From Catalinimonas sp038039535 (lineage in GTDB: Bacteria; Bacteroidota; Bacteroidia; Cytophagales; Cyclobacteriaceae), in the NCBI RefSeq assembly GCF_038039535.1, contig NZ_JBBPHP010000001.1:558001-622000 (forward strand): a stretch of DNA of 64,000 nucleotides. Direction: 5' to 3'. The position numbers were made by a program, and so were the translations under genes. Positions 33,485 through 42,223 of this stretch are shown here, in pieces. How positions within the stretch are numbered: the first letter of the stretch is position 1; each line of letters begins with the position of its first letter. Below the pieces are notes generated by a model that saw nothing but the letters and a program-made list of their open reading frames with translations, did no database searches and was not told where the DNA came from.

Positions 33485-34513
33485 TCAGTCAAATAAAGTC
33501 TTTGTTCTGCCAGGAGGAATCAGCCTGAGGTGCTTATAAGCCAGTTCAGTAGCTTCCCTTCCCCTGGATGTGCGTTTGATATAGCCTTCTTTGATCAGAA
33601 ATGGTTCATATACTTCCTCTATGGTTTCCGCTTCTTCACCGCAGGCAGTGGCAATGGTACTGATTCCTACCGGTCCTCCCTTAAATTTCTCAATGATGGT
33701 AGATAATATGCGATTGTCCATATCATCCAGCCCGTTTTGGTCAACATCCAGAGCAGAGAGAGCCATTTCTGCAATCGACTTAGTAATAATTCCTTCTCCC
33801 TTAATTTCGGCAAAGTCCCGCGTACGGCGTAGTAGTGTATTAGCTATACGGGGCGTGCCTCTGCTTCTACGAGCGATTTCAAAAGCCGCCTCCTCATGTA
33901 TAGGGGTATTCAGAATACCGGCTGAGCGCTTTACAATGCTGAGCAAAAGTTCGGCGTCGTAGTACTCCAGGCGGGCATTGATACCAAACCGTGCTCTTAA
34001 AGGAGAAGTAAGCAGCCCCGAACGGGTAGTAGCGCCCACAAGAGTAAAAGGGCTCAGGCTGATTTGCACGGTTCGGGCATTGGGGCCCGAATCCAGCATG
34101 ATGTCAATTTTAAAGTCTTCCATCGCCGAATAGAGATATTCCTCTACGATAGGGTTGAGGCGATGAATTTCATCAATGAAGAGTACATTGCCTTCCTCCA
34201 GGTTGGTCAGCAGACCTGCCAGGTCGCTGGGTTTATCCAGTACGGGACCGGAGGTAATTTTAATCTGGGAGCCAAGCTCCTGAGCAATGATATGGGAAAG
34301 CGTCGTTTTTCCCAGCCCGGGAGGCCCATGCAAAAGCACATGGTCTAGCTGATCTCCTCGTTTTTTTGCAGCCAGCACAAAAACTTTGAGGTTCTCAATA
34401 ATCTTATGTTGGCCGGTAAAGTCTTCAAAGCTCAGCGGTCGCAGTGCCTTCTCCAGATCGCGTTCGCCAGGACTCAGATGATCGGCATCACCTTTTAAAT
34501 AGTCTTCTCTCAT
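33485..34513 (-). CDS. ruvB: Holliday junction branch migration helicase RuvB
   Basis: A 342-residue RuvB. A hexameric AAA+ motor that works with RuvA to drive branch migration of Holliday junctions. Motifs: RPLSFEDFTGQ (about 26-36), Walker A HGPPGLGKTTLS (about 63-74), Walker B VLFIDEIHRL (about 110-119), sensor 1 GATTRSGLLTSPLRARFG (about 160-177) and the C-terminal winged helix with GGPVGISTIATACGE (about 270-284). Length is typical. ruvA and ruvC are not in the window, as is common in Bacteroidota. A single gene with an uncertain upstream promoter. Confidence 0.97.
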   Translation of the reverse strand: MREDYLKGDADHLSPGERDLEKALRPLSFEDFTGQHKIIENLKVFVLAAKKRGDQLDHVLLHGPPGLGKTTLSHIIAQELGSQIKITSGPVLDKPSDLAGLLTNLEEGNVLFIDEIHRLNPIVEEYLYSAMEDFKIDIMLDSGPNARTVQISLSPFTLVGATTRSGLLTSPLRARFGINARLEYYDAELLLSIVKRSAGILNTPIHEEAAFEIARRSRGTPRIANTLLRRTRDFAEIKGEGIITKSIAEMALSALDVDQNGLDDMDNRILSTIIEKFKGGPVGISTIATACGEEAETIEEVYEPFLIKEGYIKRTSRGREATELAYKHLRLIPPGRTKTLFD

Positions 34514-34739
34514 CTTCTGTAGCGTGATATTATTCTACAATAATTAATCATGGCTTATTCAAGCAGCTTCTGTCAGAATAAACCAATTTAATGAATTACG
34601 CCAAAACCAAATCAGCAAAGTCTTAGGCTTTTTCCAATCATATATGGGGAATCCACAAATTAAATCTAATTTTGCGGCGTTTAAAAACTCTTATGCTACT
34701 GAATAACGTTTTGATGAGCAGAATAACTCATTCTTTGAC

Positions 34740-35798
34740 ATGAATTCTTATCAGAAAAAAAATATAATTTATTCCATTGTACTATTGGGGCTGGTGGGCA
34801 TCGTCTGGCTTTTTCGGCAGGCCAATGATGATAAAGAAGCAACACGCCCCCAGGTATCCTTTAGTGGGCAAACCATGGGTACAGTATACAATATCAAGTA
34901 TCTGGATGATGAGGAAAGAAGCTTCAAAAGTGGCGTTGATTCATTGCTGGAAGTATTTAATTCCTCGCTGAATCATTATTTACCCGACTCAGAAATTTCC
35001 CGCTTTAACCACGGCGATACTTCAGACGTGGATACTCCCGGAGTGGACACGCTTTATTTTGAACTTCCTTACTTTTACCCGGTACTCCAAAAAAGCCAGG
35101 AAATTGTAGAAGCAACGAATGGAGCTTTTGACCCTACGGTAGCGCCCCTGGTTAATGCCTGGGGGTTTGGCCCGGAGAGCGGTGACCTGCCTGATAGCTC
35201 GGCGGTAGACTCCCTTTTGAACCTGGTAGGCTTTGAGAAAATTCAGTTTACCGAGGAGTACGTCACCAAAACCCAGCCTGAGGTACAACTTAATTTCAGT
35301 GCGGTAGCCAAAGGTTATGGAGTAGATATTATTGCTAACTATCTCAGCAGCAAAGGTATTGAGAATATGATGGTAGATATCGGGGGTGAAATTGTGTGTA
35401 AAGGAGTAAATAGCCGGGGAGAGACCTGGCGTATCGGTATAGATGATCCTATCCAGAGCGGTAATATGACACATGCACTTGCGATTGAAAATCAGGCGAT
35501 CGCTACCTCGGGCGACTATCGTAATTTTTATGTACGCGGTGGTAAAAAATATTCTCATACTATTGATCCCAAAACAGGCTATCAGGTAGATCATTCGGTG
35601 CTTAGTGTATCGGTGATTGCGGATCATTGTATTACTGCAGATGCCTATGCCACCGCTTTTATGGTGCTGGGGCTGGAAGAAAGCAAAAAAGTGCTGGAAG
35701 CTGATCCTTCTCTGGAGGCATTGATTATTTATGATGATGCAGGTACCATAAAAACTTTTCAGACTCAGGGAGTGGAAGAAAATTTGCTAGAACTATAA
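34740..35798 (+). CDS. apbE: FAD:protein FMN transferase (ApbE family)
   Basis: A 352-residue ApbE-type flavin transferase. It attaches FMN by a phosphodiester bond to Ser or Thr of target proteins, classically NqrB/NqrC or RnfG. A membrane anchor (about 9-25) holds it on the periplasmic side. Motifs: SGQTMGTVYNIKY (about 42-54), GAFDPTVAPLVNAWGFG (about 128-144), LNFSAVAKGYGVD (about 185-197), MVDIGGEIVCKG (about 211-222) and the metal-binding ITADAYATAFMVLG (about 299-312). Normal family length. Target genes (nqr or rnf) are not in the window. Followed after 112 nt by anmK, with a 14-bp palindrome between. Confidence 0.95.
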   Translation: MNSYQKKNIIYSIVLLGLVGIVWLFRQANDDKEATRPQVSFSGQTMGTVYNIKYLDDEERSFKSGVDSLLEVFNSSLNHYLPDSEISRFNHGDTSDVDTPGVDTLYFELPYFYPVLQKSQEIVEATNGAFDPTVAPLVNAWGFGPESGDLPDSSAVDSLLNLVGFEKIQFTEEYVTKTQPEVQLNFSAVAKGYGVDIIANYLSSKGIENMMVDIGGEIVCKGVNSRGETWRIGIDDPIQSGNMTHALAIENQAIATSGDYRNFYVRGGKKYSHTIDPKTGYQVDHSVLSVSVIADHCITADAYATAFMVLGLEESKKVLEADPSLEALIIYDDAGTIKTFQTQGVEENLLEL

Positions 35799-35848
35799 GT
35801 GCTTTGTAGCTTAAACCTTTTGTCCCTTATCCCAAGCAAACAAATTTA

Positions 35849-35862
35849 TAGGTAGCTACCTA
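35849..35862. promoter_or_regulatory. 14-bp perfect palindrome before anmK
   Basis: TAGGTAGCTACCTA is self-complementary and lies between apbE and anmK. Its last ten bases recur in the inverted repeat upstream of the M16 protease gene (39041-39058). A shared regulator is possible. Confidence 0.4.
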
Positions 35863-35910
35863 GTTGAGTAGCCAAATATCAAAATACAGGCTGGAAATGA
35901 TAAGTGCAGC

Positions 35911-37050
35911 TTGTGTAAAAAAACAGATGTATTGAAAGCAAGAAAATATAAAGTAATAGGGCTAATGTCAGGTACCTCGCTGGATGGGCTGGACATTGCT
36001 TACTGTCATTTTGGATGTATTGATGGCGTATGGCAGTTTGAGGTAATTGCCGCCAACACCTTTGAATATGAAGAAGCCTGGAAGAAACGGCTGGAAAACA
36101 TCACCCAGGTAAGTGGAGAAGCGCTTACACAAACGCATCAGGAGTTGGGTGTGTGGATGGGGGATGCAGTTAAGCGTTTTATGAAAAAGCATGAAGTAGA
36201 CCCTGAGTTTATTGCCTCACACGGACACACAGTGTTTCACCAGCCAGAGAAAGGTTTTACCCTACAGATTGGGAGTAGCTATGCCATGCATGCGCAGAGT
36301 GGCAAGCCGGTGATCAGTAATTTCAGAGATATGGACCTGGCACTGGGAGGGCAAGGTGCGCCCCTGGTTCCCATTGGCGACCGCCTGTTGTTTCCTCATC
36401 ATGCGTTTTGTCTAAACATCGGAGGTATTGCCAATGTCTCTGCTGAAGTAAACGAAAAACGCCTGGCCTATGACATCAGCCCAGCTAATATGGTGCTTAA
36501 TTATTTTGCCCAGAAGCTGGGGCAGGCGTATGATAAAGGTGGAGAACTAGCCCGTGCAGGTAAAGTCAATGAGGCTATCGTCAACAGATTGAATGATCTG
36601 GCATATTACAAGGCTCCTTATCCTAAATCTCTGGGCTATGAGTGGGTGCTGGAAAATGTCATCAGTCCGATGGAGAAGGAAGATATTGCTACGGAAGATA
36701 TGCTGGCCACGCTTACCCATCATGTAGCGCAGCAGATTGCTGCCAATGTACATCTCTTGATGGATAAGCAACAGGAAAAACAAAACATTTCTTCTGATCA
36801 AGAAGCAAGCCTGATGGCTACCGGAGGAGGAGCCTTCAATGATTATCTGATTGAATGTATCAGAGAGTATAGCAAAGGGAGGTTTACTGTCGTTTTACCT
36901 AATGAACTGATTATTTCTTTTAAAGAAGCACTGATTTTTGCTTTCTTGGGAGTCTTACGCTTACGTAACGAAGTGAATTGCTTAAGCTCGGTAACCGGGG
37001 CCTCTTATGATCACAGTGCAGGAACTATTTATGGTAACATACAAATATAA
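35911..37050 (+). CDS. anmK: Anhydro-N-acetylmuramic acid kinase
   Basis: A 379-residue AnmK. It opens and phosphorylates 1,6-anhydroMurNAc to MurNAc-6-phosphate in peptidoglycan recycling. Motifs: GLMSGTSLDGLDI (about 17-29), ASHGHTVFHQP (about 102-112), RDMDLALGGQGAPLVPIGD (about 135-153), LNIGGIANVS (about 166-175), DKGGELARAG and the C-terminal LSSVTGASYDHSAG. No ATG lies in frame before the conserved start, so TTG at 35911 or 35932 must be used. An ATG at 35897 leads into the gene only after a one-base gain in the A7 run (35917-35923). The gene overlaps the next one slightly. Confidence 0.93.
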   Translation: MCKKTDVLKARKYKVIGLMSGTSLDGLDIAYCHFGCIDGVWQFEVIAANTFEYEEAWKKRLENITQVSGEALTQTHQELGVWMGDAVKRFMKKHEVDPEFIASHGHTVFHQPEKGFTLQIGSSYAMHAQSGKPVISNFRDMDLALGGQGAPLVPIGDRLLFPHHAFCLNIGGIANVSAEVNEKRLAYDISPANMVLNYFAQKLGQAYDKGGELARAGKVNEAIVNRLNDLAYYKAPYPKSLGYEWVLENVISPMEKEDIATEDMLATLTHHVAQQIAANVHLLMDKQQEKQNISSDQEASLMATGGGAFNDYLIECIREYSKGRFTVVLPNELIISFKEALIFAFLGVLRLRNEVNCLSSVTGASYDHSAGTIYGNIQI

Positions 37051-37756
37051 ACTCGTCTTTTTTAGTCTGTTATTATGCTTAGGTCTACAGGCTCAAGCTC
37101 AGGACTCATTAGAGGTAAAACCAAAAAAATGGTCTAGGCTGAGTATTGGTACCCGGCATGGCGGAGGAATCTCTTTTCTTTTAGTTCCTAATGAAAGCCT
37201 TACAACCACTCCTGATAACCCTCGTCCGAGATTAAACCCTGTAATTGGCTATAGTGGTGGTTTGTCTGTACAATATTATGCCCAACCCAATTTTAGCCTA
37301 CAGGTTGGAATCAACTATACAGAAAAGGGATGGGAGCAGGAATTCCTTGATCAGGAATTAGGCGATTATACAGATAGCCTGTTCTTTCGCCAATACCTCA
37401 ATTACATTGATGTTCCCATCATGGCACATGGTTATGTCGGGCAGAGAAATGTCCGTATTTATCTGGAAGCGGGTGTTTTTCTTAGCTATCTGCTTTCTCA
37501 TAGCACCGAAAGAGAAGCCAGTATCACCGATGAGCAAATAAGATATCGGTATCAGGAAGGAAGAGATAACCGTTTTAATGTTGGGATATCCGGAGGGGGT
37601 GGCTTTGAAATTGTGACAGCCGTAGGCATGTTTCAGCTAGGAGGGCGCTATAGTCTGGGCTTTACCTCTGTATTGGATAAGAACATCACTCCCGTACCTA
37701 ATCCTCTGCTCATGAACTCCGTTATGATCACGCTGGGATATTATGTACAGTTTTAG
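37031..37756 (+). CDS. Outer membrane beta-barrel protein, PorT-like
   Basis: A 241-residue outer-membrane protein with a signal peptide (about 1-24, ending in AQAQ). The mature part alternates aromatic beta strands and turns (GYSGGLSVQYYAQPNFSLQV, about 68-87; FQLGGRYSLGFTSVL) and ends in a C-terminal strand with aromatic terminus (LGYYVQF), a barrel hallmark. It matches the PorT/outer-membrane beta-barrel group of Bacteroidota. The ATG at 37031 starts the signal peptide directly and overlaps the end of anmK by 20 nt, so the two may be coupled. Ligand or role unknown. Confidence 0.87.
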   Translation: MVTYKYKLVFFSLLLCLGLQAQAQDSLEVKPKKWSRLSIGTRHGGGISFLLVPNESLTTTPDNPRPRLNPVIGYSGGLSVQYYAQPNFSLQVGINYTEKGWEQEFLDQELGDYTDSLFFRQYLNYIDVPIMAHGYVGQRNVRIYLEAGVFLSYLLSHSTEREASITDEQIRYRYQEGRDNRFNVGISGGGGFEIVTAVGMFQLGGRYSLGFTSVLDKNITPVPNPLLMNSVMITLGYYVQF

Positions 37757-37789
37757 GCAATAATTGGAGCTTAAAATCTTTACTATCTA

Positions 37790-39028
37790 CTATACTTTCT
37801 TAGGCACAAAGCTCAGCACAGAAAGGTCCTTTTCCTGCAACATTTCCTGGGCCACTGCCTGTATTTTTTTAGCGTCTGTAGCCCCTATCTTTTCATAGAG
37901 GGTTTCCAGGGTTTCCATTTCATACTCATCCAGAATGCTACGGGCCATGGCTAGCATCAGACTTTGGTTGTTTTCACTGCTCATGGCAAGTTGCCCCATC
38001 AGCTGTTCTTTGGTACGGTGCAATTGCATGCTTCCCAGCGGAACCTCCCGTAGCTTTTTTAACTCTTTCATCACATAAGCAGTGGCTTTTTCCAGTTGCC
38101 GGGGCTCGGTGCCAAAGTAGATGGAAAACATTCCGGTATCGGTATACGACTGATATTCGGCATCTACCGCATAGACCAGCCCGTGCTTCTCACGCAAGGC
38201 CATATTTAATCGGGTATTCATGCTTGGCCCGCCCAGTAAATTGGTCAGCATAAAAAAGGTCAGGCTATCCTCGTGCTGTACAGGATAAGCATCACGGCCA
38301 ATAGCACATTGCGCCTGAGTAAGTGTGCGTTCAACCTGTAGCTGCTTGGATACATATTTTTTGAAAGGCTTTCTGCTTCTGCTAGAATGCTGAACAGGTA
38401 TGTCTTTCAGGTATTTTTCGGCCAGACGAATCACCTTTTTCATAGGCAAATTGCCGACACAGGAGAATACCAGTTTGTCGGTGTCCAAATTTTCCTGTAC
38501 AAAGCTCTTAAAATCCTCTCGGTGGAAACGACGGATGCTTTCGCTGGTGCCTAAAATATTCATGCCCAGCGGGTGTTTGCCAAAAACTACTTCATCAAAA
38601 TCATCCTGAATGGCATCTTCCGGTGAGTCGTAGTACATCGCCATCTCTTCCAGAATGACATTACGTTCGCGCTCAATCTGCTTTTCCGGAAAAACGGAGT
38701 CAAAAGTAATGTCAGTAAGGAGTTCAAAAGCATTATCAAAGTGGCGGTCCAGCACAGAAGCGTAGAAGCAGATTTTCTCTTTGGTTGTATAGGCATTAAG
38801 CTCACCACCCACTGAGTCCAGCCGGTTCAGGATATGGAAAGCCTTGCGTTTTTTGGTGCCTTTGAAAGCCATATGCTCCCAAAAGTGCGCAATACCATGC
38901 TGATCAGGTTTTTCATCGCGGCTACCGATATCCAGTACAAAGCCGCAGTGAACTACTTTACTATGGGTAATTTGTTTATGTGCTATTCTGATCCCGTTAG
39001 GAAGGGTATAAAGTTCGTATTCTGTCAT
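37790..39028 (-). CDS. M16 family zinc metallopeptidase
   Basis: A 412-residue M16B peptidase. The inverted zinc motif HxxEH appears as H48-F-W-E51-H52, followed by the third ligand region (ERERNVILEEMAMYYDSPED, about 112-131). A second inactive half (about 220-410) contains the R/Y pair segment typical of the family (LNMALREKHGLVYAVDAEY). There is no signal peptide, so it is probably cytoplasmic, acting on peptides or precursor proteins. It stands alone. An inverted repeat lies 12 bp before the start codon. Confidence 0.95.
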   Translation of the reverse strand: MTEYELYTLPNGIRIAHKQITHSKVVHCGFVLDIGSRDEKPDQHGIAHFWEHMAFKGTKKRKAFHILNRLDSVGGELNAYTTKEKICFYASVLDRHFDNAFELLTDITFDSVFPEKQIERERNVILEEMAMYYDSPEDAIQDDFDEVVFGKHPLGMNILGTSESIRRFHREDFKSFVQENLDTDKLVFSCVGNLPMKKVIRLAEKYLKDIPVQHSSRSRKPFKKYVSKQLQVERTLTQAQCAIGRDAYPVQHEDSLTFFMLTNLLGGPSMNTRLNMALREKHGLVYAVDAEYQSYTDTGMFSIYFGTEPRQLEKATAYVMKELKKLREVPLGSMQLHRTKEQLMGQLAMSSENNQSLMLAMARSILDEYEMETLETLYEKIGATDAKKIQAVAQEMLQEKDLSVLSFVPKKV

Positions 39029-39040
39029 AAATTGTTTAAG

Positions 39041-39058
39041 ATCTTAGCTACCTAAGAT
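39041..39058. promoter_or_regulatory. 7-bp inverted repeat before the M16 gene
   Basis: ATCTTAG (39041-39047) and CTAAGAT (39052-39058) flank CTAC. It lies 12 bp upstream of the minus-strand start. It contains TAGCTACCTA, also found in the palindrome at 35849-35862. Confidence 0.4.
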
Positions 39059-39143
39059 ACTTCATGTTCAAAGAGGGATGCTAAAATAACAGAATTGAGA
39101 CTAATGTTAGTTTGGAAAGTGTGATCTTATTTTAGAATAATTA

Positions 39144-40259
39144 TCAAAAGGGCGTTCCGTGCGTAGCACGCATGATCTGACGGGCCAGCAGCTTTACATT
39201 TGAAATCATTCCCACACCAATTTCTGAAATGAATGCGCTGCCGAAGAGGCGCTGCACATTTCTTCCAACCCAAAGACGTTGGGCAAAAAGTTTGCTCCAG
39301 ACGCTGCTGTAGGCTTTTTCCAGCACTTCCCGTTCAAAATGACTGCTTTTGTAGTGTTCAATAATCAGTTCGGAAAGCAGTTTGGCAGAATGGATAGCTA
39401 ACGCCATACCATTGCCACAGAGCGGCGTGATCAGTCCGGCAGTATCGCCCGACATCAAAATATGGTTTTCTACCGGAAGCTTGGGGGCAAAAGAGATTTC
39501 ATTGATCACCTCCGGTTTGTCAAACAGAAACTCTGATTCCGTAAAAAGCCTTTTGAGATACGGATTTTCGTACAATACGGCCTTTTCCATCGCCTCTATG
39601 CTGCCATACTTCCTCAAATCCTGACGGCTTCCCAGGTAGCACATATTGTATTTGTCACCTTCTACCCGGCTGATGCCACAGTAACCTCCCCTGAAGTTGT
39701 GCAGCGCAATCATATCTTCAGGAAAATCTGCGTGTAAATGGTATTTGACACCGATATAAGGAGAACTTTGGGTAGTAAATTTGCGCTTCAATTGCTTGTC
39801 CAGTCGCGAGCGCTTACCGTAGGCACCGATTACCAGCCTGCTTTGTACCTGTTTTCCCTGTGGCAGTGAAATGTTGAAATGATGCTTTTCAAAAGAGACT
39901 TCCTGCACGGCAGTATCCACCAAGCAGGCTGCACCAGCCTCCACAGCTTTTTGATAAAGAAAATGATCCAGGGCGTAACGGCTGATGCCAAATCCACCCA
40001 GGTCTAAAGGCATGATACTGCTCTTTCCTGAAACCGAAGTGAGCATAAAATTTCGGATAGCAACGGGCTGCAACTCCTTAGGAAAGAGGCTATTTTTATC
40101 AAGAAAAGGCAGAACTTCATTAGAAATATACTCGCCACAGACCTTATGAAAAGGATAATGCTTTTTTTCAATAAGCTGCACTTCCAGACCGGAATGGGCG
40201 AGCAAAATGGCATTGACCAGTCCTGCCAAACCTCCTCCAATAATCGTTACGTCTTTCAA
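39144..40259 (-). CDS. Geranylgeranyl-reductase-like FAD oxidoreductase
   Basis: A 371-residue FAD-dependent oxidoreductase of the PHBH/GGR fold. The dinucleotide motif GGGLAGLVNAILLAHSG is at residues 8-24, and a second FAD motif GDTAGLITPLCGNGMALA near 273-290. The CGEYIS segment (about 41-46) is typical of the lipid- and pigment-acting branch. In Bacteroidota close relatives neighbour type III polyketide or aryl-polyene genes and probably act on resorcinol lipids, pigments or quinones; here no such neighbours are seen. Soluble or membrane-associated. Substrate unknown. Confidence 0.88.
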   Translation of the reverse strand: MKDVTIIGGGLAGLVNAILLAHSGLEVQLIEKKHYPFHKVCGEYISNEVLPFLDKNSLFPKELQPVAIRNFMLTSVSGKSSIMPLDLGGFGISRYALDHFLYQKAVEAGAACLVDTAVQEVSFEKHHFNISLPQGKQVQSRLVIGAYGKRSRLDKQLKRKFTTQSSPYIGVKYHLHADFPEDMIALHNFRGGYCGISRVEGDKYNMCYLGSRQDLRKYGSIEAMEKAVLYENPYLKRLFTESEFLFDKPEVINEISFAPKLPVENHILMSGDTAGLITPLCGNGMALAIHSAKLLSELIIEHYKSSHFEREVLEKAYSSVWSKLFAQRLWVGRNVQRLFGSAFISEIGVGMISNVKLLARQIMRATHGTPF

Positions 40260-40277
40260 ATTTTGGATAGTGTTATG

Positions 40278-40320
40278 GTTCTAGGTATTAGGGTGTTATA
40301 GTTAGTAGTTATGCATTTAT
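40278..40320 (-). repeat. Half copy of the hairpin element
   Basis: The segment starting GTTCTAGGTATTAGGGTG resembles one arm of the hairpin element at 42058-42166 (GTTCT, then TTATAG and AGTAGTTA). It faces the CACCCTAA array at 40388 and could be the other arm of the same element. Confidence 0.55.
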
Positions 40321-40387
40321 TGTTTATCTGTGAAATAAGTGAGTGAATTTATTGAATAACGTAACTCTTTTTAGAAGCAGTAGTTCG

Positions 40388-40467
40388 CACCCTAACACCC
40401 TAACACCCTAACACCCTAACACCCTAACACCCTAACACCCTAACACCCTAACACCCTAACACCCTAA
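40388..40467. repeat. Ten perfect copies of CACCCTAA (telomere-like)
   Basis: Ten identical 8-nt units occupy 80 nt. The other strand reads TTAGGGTG in tandem and has a GGG run every 8 nt, which could fold as a G-quadruplex. The array ends 2 nt before the stop codon of the minus-strand gene at 40470. Confidence 0.97.
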
Positions 40468-40469
40468 CA

Positions 40470-41972
40470 TCACGCAGAAACTTCTTCTTTTTTCTTTTCT
40501 TCTTCCCGCTCTTTCTGGGCAATCTCTCGTTGCTTTTCCTCAAAGTTGATAATGCGCTTAGCCATCCCCGGAAAGATAAAACCATGAAAAGGATAGACAG
40601 CCCACCAATATGCCCTTCCCGCCAGTCCGTGAGGTCGGTAGGTAGCAGTTTGGAGTAGATAGGATTGTCCTTCTTCCTCAATGACATCAAACTCCAGCCA
40701 GGCATCACCGGGCAGCTTCATTTCAGCGTAGAGCAACAACCTGCCTTCTTCTTTGTCGGCTACCAGCACCCGCCAAAAATCCAAGGCGTCGCCGGGAACA
40801 AGCTGGCTGGGACTGCGACGCCCTCTTCTCAGCCCTACGCCCCCTACCATCTGATCCAGAAAGCCTCTGATCTTCCAGAGAAAACCCAGATAATACCAGC
40901 CCCGATCTCCTCCTATGCTCCAGATGTTTTTGATAATCTGTTCTTTAGGTTTATCAAAAGAGACCTTACGCACATCGCGATACACACCGTATTCTGGCAC
41001 CTTCACATGGTCCATAAGGTTAATTTTTATCTTTGAGCTGTTGAAAGAGTCTTTCCAGCTGGAGATGACTTCATTCTGGGCAATGCGGTTAAAAGCTCTT
41101 TCTACCGCCTCTCTGTAGGAAAGCAGCTCTATCTGGACGATATCTTCTATACCCTTGTGCTGAATAATAACTTGGTTTTTCATACTATCTACTAAACCAC
41201 GAGCCAGCTTAAAGGAGGTACTGGTAACAAAGTAAAGCCACAAAGAAGAAATGCGGGGGGAAAGTACAGGTACAGAGATAATATAACGTTTTAAGTTTCT
41301 GACTTCAGCAAACTGTAGCATCATTTCTTTATAAGAAAGCACTTCAGGACCACCAATATCATAAACTTTATTGTAAGCCTCATTTCTCAATAATACTCCA
41401 TCAAGGTATTGTAAGACGTTACGGAGGGCAATGGGTTGACTTTTGGTACTTACCCACTTGGGAGCAATCATGACAGGCAGCTTCTCTACCAGGTCGCGGA
41501 TAATCTCAAAAGAAGCGCCTCCTGAGCCGATGATAATCCCTGCACGCAGCACAGTGGTAGGGATCTGGCTCTGCATCAGGATATCTTCCACATTTTTACG
41601 CGAACGCAGGTGTTTGGATAAATTATCATCATTTACAATACCGGAAAGATAGATGATCTGCCGGCAAGAGGTTTTTTTGATGTTATCTACAAAATTATGG
41701 GCAGCTTTGGCTTCCAGTTTTTCATAGTCGGCAGAGGCACCGATAGAGTGTACCAGATAATAAGCAGCGTCAAGGTCCTGAGGCATATCTTTAAGCGTTT
41801 CCTCTTTGAGCAGGTCAGCCTCAAAATAAGATATATTCTCCTGAAGGGATTTGTCCACCTTCATTCTCCGCTTGTCCCGTACCAGGCATACTACATCATG
41901 TCCATTACGAACTAATACCGGCAGCAGGCGCATACCAATATAGCCGTTTGCTCCTGTCAATAATATTTTCAT
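40470..41972 (-). CDS. NAD(P)H-binding SDR with C-terminal DUF2867
   Basis: A 500-residue two-domain protein. The N-terminal atypical SDR has TGANGYIGMRLLPVL (about 6-20) and YLVHSIGA (about 73-80). The C-terminal half is DUF2867-like (about 325-485). The tail is a highly charged coiled coil of Glu and Lys (about 475-497). Membership of the family seen near respiratory and lipid genes suggests an NAD(P)-dependent reductase or quinone-linked protein, but no reaction is known. I chose the start at 41972; the frame opens 18 codons earlier. The gene sits between a CACCCTAA array at its 3' end and a hairpin element upstream. Confidence 0.87.
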   Translation of the reverse strand: MKILLTGANGYIGMRLLPVLVRNGHDVVCLVRDKRRMKVDKSLQENISYFEADLLKEETLKDMPQDLDAAYYLVHSIGASADYEKLEAKAAHNFVDNIKKTSCRQIIYLSGIVNDDNLSKHLRSRKNVEDILMQSQIPTTVLRAGIIIGSGGASFEIIRDLVEKLPVMIAPKWVSTKSQPIALRNVLQYLDGVLLRNEAYNKVYDIGGPEVLSYKEMMLQFAEVRNLKRYIISVPVLSPRISSLWLYFVTSTSFKLARGLVDSMKNQVIIQHKGIEDIVQIELLSYREAVERAFNRIAQNEVISSWKDSFNSSKIKINLMDHVKVPEYGVYRDVRKVSFDKPKEQIIKNIWSIGGDRGWYYLGFLWKIRGFLDQMVGGVGLRRGRRSPSQLVPGDALDFWRVLVADKEEGRLLLYAEMKLPGDAWLEFDVIEEEGQSYLLQTATYRPHGLAGRAYWWAVYPFHGFIFPGMAKRIINFEEKQREIAQKEREEEKKKEEVSA

Positions 41973-42057
41973 GCTAATCGTCTTTGTAGTCAGAATTATA
42001 TATCCTAATAACTCCCTGACATACAATCTGTTCAGAAGAAACTAATAGCGGGTTATG

Positions 42058-42166
42058 GTTCTTAGTCTTATGGTGCAATGGTATTATAGTTTTTGGAGAG
42101 TAGTTAAGTTATACTTTCCAAATAACTATGATACTATAACACCATCACACCCTAACACTATAGAAC
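42058..42166. repeat. 109-nt imperfect inverted-repeat (hairpin) element
   Basis: GTTCT at 42058 pairs with AGAAC ending at 42166. Inside, TGGTATTATAGT pairs with ACTATAACACCA (11 of 12) and TTTGGAGAG with CTTTCCAAA (one G-T). Words such as CACCCTAAC and TTATAG link it to the array at 40388-40467 and to 40278-40320. A REP- or MITE-like element is possible; no terminal target duplication is obvious. Confidence 0.7.
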
Positions 42167-42223
42167 TGCTATTTGCCTAAAAGCGAATTAAATGTAGCTT
42201 TACTAACAAATAACTTTAACGCT

